Below are positions 14,918 to 22,725 of a stretch of DNA of 37,396 bases, in pieces; the first letter of the stretch is position 1; each line of letters opens with the position of its first letter. This DNA comes from Eshraghiella sp045542375 (lineage in GTDB: Bacteria; Bacillota; Clostridia; Lachnospirales; Lachnospiraceae): positions 1 to 37,396 of the forward strand of contig JAZQKW010000070.1 in NCBI GenBank assembly GCA_045542375.1, given 5' to 3'. Made by a program: the position numbers and the translations under genes. The notes under the pieces are model-generated. The model saw only the letters and a list, made by a program, of their open reading frames with translations, was not told the origin of the DNA and searched no databases.

Positions 14918-15517
14918 TCAACCTAAATATTCACGCAGAATATCGTCAATTATCCTTTTTTCCTCGTCGGTAAAAGATTTTACCTCTCTTTTTTCTTCTT
15001 TCATCACGGATTTTGTAGATGGCTCTTCATATTTTGCTCGTGGTTCTTCTGTTGCCGCCACAAATCTGTTTTCAAAATAATCAACTATATTTCTTGTTAT
15101 CCGTCTTCTGTTTCCCCTGACATCCGTCATGTTCTTCAGTCCATTAATTACATACATAGCCAAAAAGCCAAGCAAAAGATACTGCAAAAGTCTGCTTCTG
15201 TCAAGCATCGCTCCTGCGATTGCCGCCACAACACATATTCCACCACATACTGATATTATTTTCTCATAAGCGGCAAAGCTAAGTCCATAGCTTGTGTACT
15301 TGTCCATATATTTTCCGGCAAAAGCCTCCGTATTACGAATTTCATGTCCGATTCGCATACAGTTCTTGTATCTTAACTTCATCTGTTTCAAAAAACTGTT
15401 ATCCGTATCCTCCATTTCCTCCGTATCCCGTACAAGGTTCCTTATACAATTCATAAGAGCAGTATTGATTCCCACTCCCGCAAGAAATGCTCCCGATATA
15501 ATCATAAAATATAACAT
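14918..15517 (-). CDS. Membrane protein with cytoplasmic charged tail, unknown function
   Basis: A 199-residue protein with three predicted membrane helices: the N-terminal MLYFMIISGAFLAGVGINTAL, the KIISVCGGICVVAAIAGAML segment and LLQYLLLGFLAMYVINGL. A charged linker (NCIRNLVRDTEEMEDTDNSFL) separates the first two, and the C-terminal 65 residues are hydrophilic, K/E-rich and end in FTDEEKRIIDDILREYLG, probably an amphipathic helix. I do not recognise a family. The ATG at 15517 is chosen because GGGGAGG lies 6 bases upstream. TATAAT at about 15570 on the minus strand is a likely -10, with a CGTCGAACG element just upstream. Confidence 0.7.
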   Translation of the reverse strand: MLYFMIISGAFLAGVGINTALMNCIRNLVRDTEEMEDTDNSFLKQMKLRYKNCMRIGHEIRNTEAFAGKYMDKYTSYGLSFAAYEKIISVCGGICVVAAIAGAMLDRSRLLQYLLLGFLAMYVINGLKNMTDVRGNRRRITRNIVDYFENRFVAATEEPRAKYEEPSTKSVMKEEKREVKSFTDEEKRIIDDILREYLG

Positions 15518-15609
15518 ATGCTTCCTCCCCACTGAGTTATGCATTAATTATATCCTTGATTACCCACATTATACAGATAGTTTCGTTCGACGAATAATCC
15601 CTTTTTATT

Positions 15610-16302
15610 CTATAATTCTTCCATCATTGCTGTAAGAAGCTTAACTGAATTGGCAATTGCCTTCTTTTCAAATTCATTGTAGTCCATAGATGCGCTGTCA
15701 TCTGCTTTATCAGAGATAGCCCTGATAATAAGGAACGGTACTTTATTAAGATATGCGGCATGGGCAATTGCTGCTCCTTCCATCTCAGTACAGTAACCAT
15801 GGAAGGTTTCAGCGATATCATTCTTAACAGCCTTATCACTTACAAAAATATCACCACTTACAACTCTTCCCTTGAATACTGATATATCAGGACATGCCTT
15901 ATGACATGCTGCTTCCGCAGTATTAATAAGCTCCTCATCTGCAATAAATGTTGATACTTCCATACCCGGAATTACACCTTTAGCATATCCAAAATTAGTT
16001 GCATCCATATCATGCTGTAATGCGTCTGTTGATAAAACCACATCACCTATATTGATTTCATTCTTAAGAGAACCTGCAATACCTGTATTAATAATTTTGC
16101 TTACGTTGAAGCATGCTACAAGAATCTCAGCACATATTGCAGCATTAACTTTACCTATTCCGCTCTTTACTACTATAACTTCTTTATTACAAAACTTTCC
16201 CTTATTAAATTTCATTCCTGCAATTTCAGAAACTGCAACGTCTGTCATAGCTGCAACAATCTGACTAACTTCCTGTTCCATTGCACCAATTATTCCAATC
16301 AT
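15610..16302 (-). CDS. mtnN: 5'-methylthioadenosine/S-adenosylhomocysteine nucleosidase
   Basis: A 230-residue enzyme that cleaves adenine from MTA and SAH, products of SAM-dependent reactions, feeding methionine salvage and autoinducer-2 metabolism. The PNP-fold signature is intact: IGIIGAMEQEVSQIV at the start, VVKSGIGKVNAAICAEIL, NTGIAGSL, MEGAAIAHAAYLNKVPFLIIRAISDKAD near the end, where the M-E pair contacts ribose and the D of SDKAD is the catalytic acid. Two ATG codons are adjacent; the second (16302) is 7 bases from GGAGG and is preferred. The gene is divergent from TSCPD-murG. Confidence 0.96.
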   Translation of the reverse strand: MIGIIGAMEQEVSQIVAAMTDVAVSEIAGMKFNKGKFCNKEVIVVKSGIGKVNAAICAEILVACFNVSKIINTGIAGSLKNEINIGDVVLSTDALQHDMDATNFGYAKGVIPGMEVSTFIADEELINTAEAACHKACPDISVFKGRVVSGDIFVSDKAVKNDIAETFHGYCTEMEGAAIAHAAYLNKVPFLIIRAISDKADDSASMDYNEFEKKAIANSVKLLTAMMEEL

Positions 16303-16329
16303 CATCGTTCCTCCAATATTTTTTGATTG

Positions 16330-16338
16330 ATTATACCA
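16330..16338 (-). promoter_or_regulatory. Extended -10 promoter for mtnN
   Basis: TGGTATAAT on the minus strand (16338-16330), 28 bases before the start; no clear -35. It is back to back with the murG-unit promoter. Confidence 0.55.
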
Positions 16339-16353
16339 CTTTTTGCCTTGTTA

Positions 16354-16362
16354 TGCTATAAT
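16354..16362 (+). promoter_or_regulatory. Extended -10 promoter for the TSCPD-murG unit
   Basis: TGCTATAAT (16354-16362) is a consensus extended -10; the first gene starts at 16403 with AGGAGG just upstream. Confidence 0.6.
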
Positions 16363-16402
16363 AAATGGGCTATAATTTTCATAAGATAATTAGGAGGCAA
16401 TA

Positions 16403-16651
16403 ATGAATACATATTCAACTCGTGGAACTTGTTCACTAAGAATTAAATTTGAAGTTGACAACAATATAATTAAGTATGTAGAATTTGTAGGCGGATGTTC
16501 AGGAAATACTCAGGGAATTTCACGTCTCGTTGAGGGAATGGACATCAATGAAGCAATTTCACGTCTTGAAGGTATCAGATGTGGTGCAAGGTCAACATCC
16601 TGTCCTGACCAGTTAGCTAACGCACTCAAGGAATATCTTGCAGACAGATAA
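16403..16651 (+). CDS. TSCPD domain protein (TIGR03905 type)
   Basis: An 82-residue TSCPD-domain protein. The naming motif is GARSTSCPDQLANALKEYL near the end; two further cysteines lie at TCSLRI and GGCSGN, so four cysteines (with the one at RCGARS, five) may bind metal. The same domain is found at the end of some ribonucleotide reductases, where it binds DNA or RNA, and free-standing copies are common in clostridia without a known role. AGGAGG is 5 bases from ATG. It is followed by murG after 11 bases and is co-transcribed with it; a link to cell-wall synthesis is not evident. Confidence 0.9.
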   Translation: MNTYSTRGTCSLRIKFEVDNNIIKYVEFVGGCSGNTQGISRLVEGMDINEAISRLEGIRCGARSTSCPDQLANALKEYLADR

Positions 16652-16662
16652 GAGGTTTTACA

Positions 16663-17733
16663 ATGAAGAAAATAGTATTAACAGGCGGAGGAACAGCCGG
16701 CCATGTTACCCCTAACATTGCACTGATTCCGTCTTTAAAGGAAGCCGGGTATGATATAACATACATAGGCTCATATAATGGTATAGAGAAGAAGCTAATC
16801 GAAGAACTTGATATTCCGTATTACGGCATATCTACCGGTAAATTCCGAAGATATTTTGATATAAAGAATCTTACCGACCCATTCAGGGTTCTTCGAGGTA
16901 TGTCACAGGCAAGAAAGCTTATGAAGAAGCTTAAGCCGGACATTGTATTTTCCAAGGGTGGCTTTGTAGCAGTTCCTGTTGTCAGAGGTGCGGGTAAATG
17001 TCACATTCCTGCAATTATCCATGAGTCTGATATGACTCCGGGTCTTGCTAACAAATTATGTGCAAAATATGCCACCAGAATATGCTGTAACTTCCCGGAG
17101 ACCGTCAGTTCACTTCCTGAGGGAAAGGGAATACTTACAGGCTCTCCTATTCGTAAGGAATTACTTTCAGGAGATAAGGTTGCCGGACTTAAATTATGTA
17201 ACTTCAATACATCCAAACCGGTACTTATGGTTATTGGTGGAAGCCTTGGAGCACTTCATGTTAATGAAGCTATCCGCGATATACTTCCGGAGCTTCTTCG
17301 TAAGTACCAGGTTATTCATGTATGTGGTAAAGGAAAGGTTGACCCAACCTTTTACAGTACAACCGGCTACTATCAGTTTGAATATGTTAATACAGAATTA
17401 AAGGATTTATTCGCTGCAGCAGATATTGTTGTATCTCGCGCCGGAGCCAATGTTATCTGTGAGCTTCTTGCCATGAATAAACCTAACCTGCTCATTCCAC
17501 TTCCTGCAGGTGCAAGTCGCGGGGACCAGATTCTTAATGCTGCGTCCTTTAAGAAACAGGGCTATAGTGAGGTTCTGGAAGAAGAGAATCTTACCAATGA
17601 CACTCTTTTCAATGCAATTAACAATTTATATGAGAATAGAGAACAATATATTCAGACAATGCAGTCAAGCACATTGAATGACGCAATCAACATAATAATG
17701 AATCTCATTGAAGAAACAGTATCAACTAACTAA
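16663..17733 (+). CDS. murG: UDP-GlcNAc : undecaprenyl-pyrophosphoryl-MurNAc-pentapeptide transferase
   Basis: A 356-residue GT28 glycosyltransferase that makes lipid II at the inner face of the membrane, the last cytoplasmic step of peptidoglycan synthesis. Visible are the N-terminal GGGTAGHVTPNIAL loop (8-21), KPDIVFSKGGFVAVPVV, IIHESDMTPGLANKL, the second G-loop VIGGSLGALHVNEAI, and the donor-binding SRAGANVICELLAMNKPNLLIPLP with GDQILNAASF. All normal for the family and length. Unusually it is not inside a dcw cluster but stands behind a TSCPD gene and ends at a strong terminator. Confidence 0.98.
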   Translation: MKKIVLTGGGTAGHVTPNIALIPSLKEAGYDITYIGSYNGIEKKLIEELDIPYYGISTGKFRRYFDIKNLTDPFRVLRGMSQARKLMKKLKPDIVFSKGGFVAVPVVRGAGKCHIPAIIHESDMTPGLANKLCAKYATRICCNFPETVSSLPEGKGILTGSPIRKELLSGDKVAGLKLCNFNTSKPVLMVIGGSLGALHVNEAIRDILPELLRKYQVIHVCGKGKVDPTFYSTTGYYQFEYVNTELKDLFAAADIVVSRAGANVICELLAMNKPNLLIPLPAGASRGDQILNAASFKKQGYSEVLEEENLTNDTLFNAINNLYENREQYIQTMQSSTLNDAINIIMNLIEETVSTN

Positions 17734-17757
17734 AGGGAGCTTATTGCTCCCTTTTTA
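17732..17757 (+). terminator. Terminator after murG
   Basis: AAAGGGAGC/GCTCCCTTT perfect stem with a 5-base loop, then a T run. The T run touches the end of the convergent toxin gene; on the minus strand the stem is followed only by TTTAG, giving weak activity there. Confidence 0.9.
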
Positions 17758-18048
17758 TATACCATCATAATGTGTCCACATTCTAACCACCTTTACGGTT
17801 CCCTCGTATTCTACGTTATCTATGGTAATTGCCTCCGGATATACTTCATATACTAATCTATGTTGAAGATTAATTCTTCTTGAATAAAAACCCTCTAAAT
17901 TACCAACCAGACTTTCATATGGAGGAGGTGTTATAAATGGATTTTCCATTATAATATTTAATAATTTCTTCGTTTTGCTATCAAGACCTGCACCTTTCAA
18001 AAGTGTTTTGTCCTTGTCAGCCTGTTTACTAAATCTAATTAAATACAT
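17755..18048 (-). CDS. YoeB/Txe-family mRNA interferase toxin
   Basis: A 97-residue RelE-superfamily toxin that would cut mRNA on the ribosome when free of its antitoxin. The YoeB core reads NLEGFYSRRINLQHRLVYEV. By position, E45 (PYESL), R57/R58, H63-R64 and H93 (MWTHYD) match the Glu, Arg and His catalytic set of E. coli YoeB. It is longer than the 84-residue YoeB because of an inserted strand (DNVEYEGTVK, 77-86) before the C-terminal histidine. The ATG follows the antitoxin stop directly, as expected for tight stoichiometric coupling. The motif is complete, so the toxin should be active. Confidence 0.92.
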   Translation of the reverse strand: MYLIRFSKQADKDKTLLKGAGLDSKTKKLLNIIMENPFITPPPYESLVGNLEGFYSRRINLQHRLVYEVYPEAITIDNVEYEGTVKVVRMWTHYDGI

Positions 18049-18303
18049 CTACCACTCTTCTTTCGGATCATATACTACACACTCTGATAATTCTTCCTCG
18101 CCGGATGCCAAAATACTCTGAGCCATCCCCGGAACAGAATTAAGATATAATGTTTCCTGTATGGCTAACCAATCATCTTCTGCTATCAGGACTGCATTCT
18201 TTCCTCGATTATTTGTTATGGTTATAGGTTGTGAATACTCATTTACATCAGAAACTGTCTGGTATAAATTGGCTCTTGCTTTTGTAATACTAATAGCCAT
18301 CAT
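18049..18303 (-). CDS. YefM/Phd-family antitoxin
   Basis: An 84-residue antitoxin. The N-terminal DNA-binding domain carries ISITKARANLYQTVSDVNE and the family strand PITITNNRGKNAVLIAEDDW; the C-terminal part is acidic (ASGEEELSECVVYDPKEEW) and should wrap the toxin. The start at 18303 is set by GGAG 8 bases upstream and by the promoter, which lies over any longer reading frame. It is the first gene of the pair, and it should repress its own promoter at 18326-18354. Confidence 0.92.
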   Translation of the reverse strand: MMAISITKARANLYQTVSDVNEYSQPITITNNRGKNAVLIAEDDWLAIQETLYLNSVPGMAQSILASGEEELSECVVYDPKEEW

Positions 18304-18325
18304 GGTATCAACTCCTTTCACCAAT

Positions 18326-18354
18326 ATTATAACGTACACAATTCCGTACGTCAA
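18326..18354 (-). promoter_or_regulatory. Promoter-operator of the toxin-antitoxin pair
   Basis: TTGACG (18354-18349), 17-base spacer, TATAAT (18331-18326) on the minus strand. The dyad ACGTAC-8-GTACGT fills the spacer and -35. Known E. coli YefM operators are built on TGTACA hexamers; the GTGTACGT half here is similar. This is a textbook autorepressed TA promoter. Confidence 0.8.
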
Positions 18355-18396
18355 TTTATTTTCTCTATATATTATTCATCAAATTAATTATTATTA

Positions 18397-18813
18397 TCAG
18401 AATGCTGCTGCAACTTCTTTTGCAATTATCGCAAGATTTTCATCAGTCTCATTCTGTCCTGCCTTATTAAGCACAAGTCCGTCATTGTCGAATCGTGGAA
18501 TAACATGAATGTGAAGATGGAACACGGTCTGTCCTGCTGCCGCTCCGTTATTCTGTACTATATTAATACCCTGACAGTTATATGCTTTCATAAGAGCATT
18601 ACCTGTCTTGGCTGCCACTGCCATAGCCTTACCAAGTATCTCCGGGTCTGCTGTAAGTGCATCATCAAAATGCTCTTTTGGAAGAACTATGCAATGTCCC
18701 TTAGCCGCAGGAGCAATATCAAGAATTACTCTAAAATTCTCGTCCTCATATACTGTATTGGTTGCAAACACACCGTTTGCAAGGTTGCAAAACAAACAAT
18801 TCTCTTTTTTCAT
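18397..18813 (-). CDS. HIT family nucleotide hydrolase (Hint type)
   Basis: A 138-residue histidine-triad protein that hydrolyses nucleotide phosphoramidates. The triad is HLHIHVIPR (H99, H101, H103, plus the preceding FHL). The N-terminal CLFC (residues 6-9) with the later H positions is the zinc site of the bacterial Hint subgroup. DIAPAAKGHCIVLPKEHFDD is the usual nucleotide-binding region. Length and layout are normal. GAGG lies 10 bases before the ATG. The physiological substrate is not predictable. It is divergent from the histidine kinase gene. Confidence 0.94.
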   Translation of the reverse strand: MKKENCLFCNLANGVFATNTVYEDENFRVILDIAPAAKGHCIVLPKEHFDDALTADPEILGKAMAVAAKTGNALMKAYNCQGINIVQNNGAAAGQTVFHLHIHVIPRFDNDGLVLNKAGQNETDENLAIIAKEVAAAF

Positions 18814-18908
18814 GTCGAAATAACCTCTTTTATAGTATTTTTTGTATATAATATTAAATTGAAGTACCTCTCATTTTGTGGTATTTTTTCTTTAAGGAGG
18901 GTACTAAG

Positions 18909-19643
18909 ATGTATACATTAAGTGATAAAAATTATTTTGAAAAACTTAACATTTCTAACCCGGACATCTGCAGCCGAGTTAAAGCCTTATTTGAAAGTAC
19001 TAAGGACGACATCCGTATGGGATGTCACGATATTCTCAACGCAGTTTCATTAATTCATGGTTATTCCCAGTTATATGCATCATCTGTGGATGATATTAAC
19101 CAGAATCCCAAGTGGAACATCGTAACAGAGTCAATTCAATATCTAATTAAGCTGATGACGGACATAAGCACTTACAGATATGCCGACAATCTTAAATTAA
19201 GCTTCGGCAATCTGGAATCTGCCATACAGAAAGTGATATCTGATTATAGGGAGAAATCATCTCTCAATATCCATTTATCGGTCAGTGATTCGCTTCCTGA
19301 TACAGCCTTTAATGCAGAGGCTGTTAGCTATATCATCAACGCATTATTGGATAATATATCCGATATTAATTCAACTGCCACTGCAGAGGTAGTTGCAAAA
19401 TGTGACAATGACCACATACATATTATTGTGTCGGATAGTCTTGGTGGAATATCTGATGATTATATGTCCAAGCTGTTTCAACCCTTTGTTAATTGTAAGG
19501 AGTTACACAGCGGACTCAGTCTCGCCACAGCATACCGTATGATGATGGCGCATAACGGGTCCCTTAGTTATTCACCTTCAGTTTCAGGCGGAAGCAGTTT
19601 TACATTATCATTTAGAATACAAAATTCTCATCAAACATTCTGA
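18909..19643 (+). CDS. Soluble histidine kinase-like protein without sensor domain
   Basis: A 244-residue protein built from a dimerisation/phosphoacceptor segment and an HATPase_c domain. The likely phosphoacceptor is H40 in GCHDILNAVSLIHGYSQL. The ATP lid elements are the N box NALLDN (144-149), the G1 box DSLGGI (176-181), then LFQPFVN and SGLSLATAYRMMMAHNGSL (201-219). There is no transmembrane helix, PAS or GAF domain, and no response regulator gene beside it, so it is an orphan whose partner is elsewhere. AAGGAGG is 8 bases from ATG; starts upstream lack a site. The last 32 bases overlap the convergent flavodoxin gene. Confidence 0.85.
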   Translation: MYTLSDKNYFEKLNISNPDICSRVKALFESTKDDIRMGCHDILNAVSLIHGYSQLYASSVDDINQNPKWNIVTESIQYLIKLMTDISTYRYADNLKLSFGNLESAIQKVISDYREKSSLNIHLSVSDSLPDTAFNAEAVSYIINALLDNISDINSTATAEVVAKCDNDHIHIIVSDSLGGISDDYMSKLFQPFVNCKELHSGLSLATAYRMMMAHNGSLSYSPSVSGGSSFTLSFRIQNSHQTF

Positions 19644-20598
19644 TAATTCTTAAATTACCTTTTGCAGTCATTGAACCCTGCATAAATGCTCGTTGGAAGG
19701 TCATACGGCCTTCCACGATGTCATCAAGTACATTGATACTCATTTTCCCGATAACATCTGCCTGTTCAATCTGACCAAAATAACATTCCAATTCCTTATT
19801 ATGAATCTCAATAATCAGCGACTTTTCCTTGCCCTCTATCTTGATAAGGTATGTGGCCGAAAAATTCTCCTGTGGAACATAGTGAGCCTTCAATGCGGCA
19901 AGGTAGTGGTCATCTCCACCCTTCTCTTCCTCTTCTAACATACTCTTAAACATTCCTGCAAGCTGTTCAATATCTTCCTTCTGCTTCTTAACATAATTAT
20001 CGTTAGCTGCATACTTTGATAACTGCTCAGTCTCCTGTGGAGTGAGATTAATAATATCACTTACAATATTCTGCTTAATAGCCTTGTTACTTGTAGGTAA
20101 TGCTGAAAACTTCTGGGATACGGTTCTGTACATCTCTTCAGCACGCTTCTCTATAATATCTCTGTACTCGGTATTAAGTTCAAATTCCGTCTCATCTGCA
20201 ACATATGCACATATTCCGTTACATGCCTTACCACCAAGAATCTCCCACGCTGTAATAAGGTCCAGATGTGCTTCCTTCTCGCCATATGCCTTAGCCATTA
20301 CAACAGGGAACATATATGTTCCTGCAATCTTACTCTTGTCTCCGTACAGCCAGCACGCATCAAGGAATGTAGGAATATATCCTCCAATTCCAAACCATTC
20401 TACAGTAGACGCAAGTATTATGGCATCTGCTTCCTTAATTGTCTTAGGAAGGGACATTATGCTGCTTTTCATCTCATGAAGATTATATCTCTCAACCGTT
20501 ACTCTTAACTCTTCAAGAACTTCTGTTATTCTGTTAATAACTGCAATGGCCGGATCATCAATCATCCCTCTTCCACCATAATATATATTGATCTTCAT
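19612..20598 (-). CDS. Flavodoxin-like / SCP2 sterol-transfer fusion protein
   Basis: A 328-residue two-domain protein. Residues about 1-185 are an NADPH-dependent FMN reductase or flavodoxin-like fold: MKINIYYGGRGMIDDPAIAV at the start, EADAIILASTVEWFGIGGYIPTFLD (the flavin-binding region) and VVMAKAYGEKEAHLDLI. A helical linker (about 190-225) joins an SCP2-like lipid-binding domain (ATYLIKIEGKEKSLII, GKMSINVLDDIVEGRMTFQRAFMQGSMTAKG). The SCP2 motif is clear. The role is unknown: it could link redox chemistry to a hydrophobic substrate. AGGAGG is 8 bases upstream of the chosen ATG. It has its own promoter within the end of the DUF6382-FHA gene. Confidence 0.85.
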   Translation of the reverse strand: MKINIYYGGRGMIDDPAIAVINRITEVLEELRVTVERYNLHEMKSSIMSLPKTIKEADAIILASTVEWFGIGGYIPTFLDACWLYGDKSKIAGTYMFPVVMAKAYGEKEAHLDLITAWEILGGKACNGICAYVADETEFELNTEYRDIIEKRAEEMYRTVSQKFSALPTSNKAIKQNIVSDIINLTPQETEQLSKYAANDNYVKKQKEDIEQLAGMFKSMLEEEEKGGDDHYLAALKAHYVPQENFSATYLIKIEGKEKSLIIEIHNKELECYFGQIEQADVIGKMSINVLDDIVEGRMTFQRAFMQGSMTAKGNLRIIRMFDENFVF

Positions 20599-20642
20599 AT
20601 ATAAATCCTCCTGTAACAAATGGCTGAATTTCATCTTATTGA

Positions 20643-20671
20643 ATTATAATACATTTTCAATTAAACATCAA
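20643..20671 (-). promoter_or_regulatory. Sigma-A promoter for the flavodoxin-SCP2 gene
   Basis: TTGATG (20671-20666), 17-base spacer, TATAAT (20648-20643) on the minus strand. The -35 lies inside the last codons of the upstream gene. Confidence 0.75.
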
Positions 20672-21880
20672 CTTAACATTTCCCACAGTCAGTATATCAT
20701 TTCTGTTAATCGGCACCAATTGATAGCTGGATAAAATCACATCATTTACCTTAGTCCCATTAGTAGAATTCAAATCCTTTACATAATATCTGTCGTTTTC
20801 TTTAATAATTTTTGCATGGGTTCTGCTAACTCCCGGAAGACTGATGTGACAATCAACTTTTTCGGCCATACTGCCAATTATTGTATCGCTCTTAACGATA
20901 TATTTCTTCAAAATCCCATTTTCCTGCCACTGAAGTATGTACTCATCCTCTTCCTCTCTGTTGAGAACAGTGGTAAGATTTTCTTCGCCAATCTGTGGCA
21001 GCGTTATTTTCACCTTTTCGGTCGTGTAAGGGACCGATACTTCTTTTGTTACTATTTTCACCATACAATCCTTATTTTCAATATACCATCTATACAAAAA
21101 ATAACCGGCTATTCCGCATACAATACTTATTATTCCACACAGACCCTTGGGAATTCCTGCAGGTCGTATTCCATCTGCCATAAGCATAATAAAGCTTACC
21201 AAAAATACTACTCCTATAATTCCTGCGCCTCCATATAACATATATATCTGCATTTTTTGAGGAACTTCCTCTTCTTCATACACAGTCTCAGGTATTATCA
21301 TAGGATTTTCCTTAACCTCTGTTACCACCTCACATTCAACGCAATCCTTTTTCCTATCATATGAAAATAGCTCTTCAAGTGAACATTCTCCCATACATAA
21401 CCGTTTGTATATTCCATATGCCACCGTTACCACCTCGTTGTCATTGTGGTCTATAATTCCAAGAATATTTTCAAATAAATGCCTCAGTTTCTCCGTAAAA
21501 TTCTCCTTGCCGGAATAAAAATAAGCAAACCTGAACACACCTTCCGAATTATTCTTAAAAATGTAATCCGGATTCATAATAAGCCCTGATTCATCCAGCA
21601 TATATTCTTTTAATTCTTTTAGGGTGGTAACAAGGGAATTTATTAATATATCAAGCTCTTTCATTCCCATACCCTGTCTGTCATAATATTCGCTCATTTT
21701 TACATGGGAATTTATTCGATACAGATACCTGTATTCCGAATTAACCTGCCTGACAGTTAATGGCAGCAGTCCATTTATTTTATTATTCCTCAGCATTTTC
21801 ATTTCAAACCCATCTGCCATGTCATTCCCTGTTATTTCCATATAATTTCCGCCGGTTTCCCTAAGATATTCAACCTTCAT
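20657..21880 (-). CDS. DUF6382-FHA membrane protein, last gene of the Tad operon
   Basis: A 407-residue protein. The N-terminal half (about 1-200; NSHVKMSEYYDRQGMGMKELDILINSLV) resembles the DUF6382 segment found with FHA domains in Firmicutes. Two membrane helices follow at about 210-265. A C-terminal FHA domain (about 310-407) shows DCHISLPGVSRTHAKIIKEN and DLNSTNGTKVNDV, the R, S-H and N-x-T-N-G residues that read phosphothreonine peptides. So it may connect pilus assembly to Ser/Thr phosphorylation, which is inference. Its ATG overlaps the previous gene's stop (21870); GGAG lies 10 bases upstream inside that gene. Confidence 0.85.
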   Translation of the reverse strand: MKVEYLRETGGNYMEITGNDMADGFEMKMLRNNKINGLLPLTVRQVNSEYRYLYRINSHVKMSEYYDRQGMGMKELDILINSLVTTLKELKEYMLDESGLIMNPDYIFKNNSEGVFRFAYFYSGKENFTEKLRHLFENILGIIDHNDNEVVTVAYGIYKRLCMGECSLEELFSYDRKKDCVECEVVTEVKENPMIIPETVYEEEEVPQKMQIYMLYGGAGIIGVVFLVSFIMLMADGIRPAGIPKGLCGIISIVCGIAGYFLYRWYIENKDCMVKIVTKEVSVPYTTEKVKITLPQIGEENLTTVLNREEEDEYILQWQENGILKKYIVKSDTIIGSMAEKVDCHISLPGVSRTHAKIIKENDRYYVKDLNSTNGTKVNDVILSSYQLVPINRNDILTVGNVKLMFN

Positions 21881-22298
21881 CCTTAATATCTCCTATTATT
21901 TCAACAATTCTTCCACCTGCCCGTACCACATCTGCATTCTTTTTCACCGCTATCATTTCCGATGTATTTGACAGGTTAATGTCTCCCGTTCCAAGTTTCA
22001 GTTCTTTGTAATATTCACCTTGTTTTTTCTCTATTACCTTATACATATTTTGGGTAAAATCCTCATTATCTCCTATTATTGGTGATGCAATTATTTGAAG
22101 ATAATCAAGGCTATGTCTATTCACATCATAATAAAAGGCTTTTGCCTGATAACGCATAACTCCTGCCTGAATCTTACAGCTGTCGTTAACTACCCTGTCG
22201 TGAAGCTTGTAATCTAATCTTATAAAAGCAACAACAAGGAATGCTATAAAAGCAAAAATATACGAAGCCTCAACTGTAAAATATGCTCTCAGTCTCAT
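21870..22298 (-). CDS. TadE-like minor pseudopilin (second)
   Basis: A 142-residue protein with a class III prepilin-like start: MRLRAYFTVEASYIFAFIAF, where the E of TVEAS follows the likely cleavage region, then a hydrophobic helix (VVAFIRLDYKLHDR). The remaining periplasmic-side part is hydrophilic. This fits the TadE family of pseudopilins that prime or regulate Flp pilus assembly. GGAGG lies 7 bases before this ATG; the ATGA overlaps the stop of the peptidase gene upstream. Confidence 0.75.
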   Translation of the reverse strand: MRLRAYFTVEASYIFAFIAFLVVAFIRLDYKLHDRVVNDSCKIQAGVMRYQAKAFYYDVNRHSLDYLQIIASPIIGDNEDFTQNMYKVIEKKQGEYYKELKLGTGDINLSNTSEMIAVKKNADVVRAGGRIVEIIGDIKDEG

Positions 22299-22723
22299 CC
22301 TATCACCTCCACCAGCCATATTATTAAGAATGTCACCAGTACACAGGGAATAAATGGTATCTGAATTTTCAGTCCTTTTCTTCTGACTAATGCATATAAG
22401 CCTCCAACCACTGACGCTACCAAAAGAGAATACATTAACAACCTTAAATTCTCATATAACCCAAGTACAGCTCCCAGACACATAAACATGGCTCCATCTC
22501 CATATCCGACACCTTCCTTAGTAAGCAACCCGAACCCTAAAAACATTACACCCACTACAATTCCGCCAACTAACGATACAAAAGACTGATATCTGAATAT
22601 AAGATTTCCCAATAAGGAAAACACCATATAAATAACCAGTCTTGGCAGTGCTATACTCTGACTTTTTATATCAGAGATACTTTCTACTGTAAGTATTAAA
22701 GCTACAACTCCATTAACTAACAT
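22295..22723 (-). CDS. Prepilin peptidase, A24 family (second copy)
   Basis: A 142-residue short (CpaA/TadV-type) aspartic prepilin peptidase without the methylase domain. The two catalytic Asp are in SISDIK (D18) and GVGYGDG (the family GxGD motif). Five to six membrane helices are apparent. It cleaves Flp and pseudopilin leaders at the cytoplasmic face. SD is AGAGGAAAT just before the ATG. A second A24 peptidase is present at the head of the same operon, so the two may have different substrates. Confidence 0.88.
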   Translation of the reverse strand: MLVNGVVALILTVESISDIKSQSIALPRLVIYMVFSLLGNLIFRYQSFVSLVGGIVVGVMFLGFGLLTKEGVGYGDGAMFMCLGAVLGLYENLRLLMYSLLVASVVGGLYALVRRKGLKIQIPFIPCVLVTFLIIWLVEVIG

Positions 22724-22725
22724 TT

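Noticed and set aside
17045..17401. Second open frame (118 codons) inside murG
   Set aside because: It is a shadow of the complete murG frame and has no ribosome site or recognisable protein pattern.
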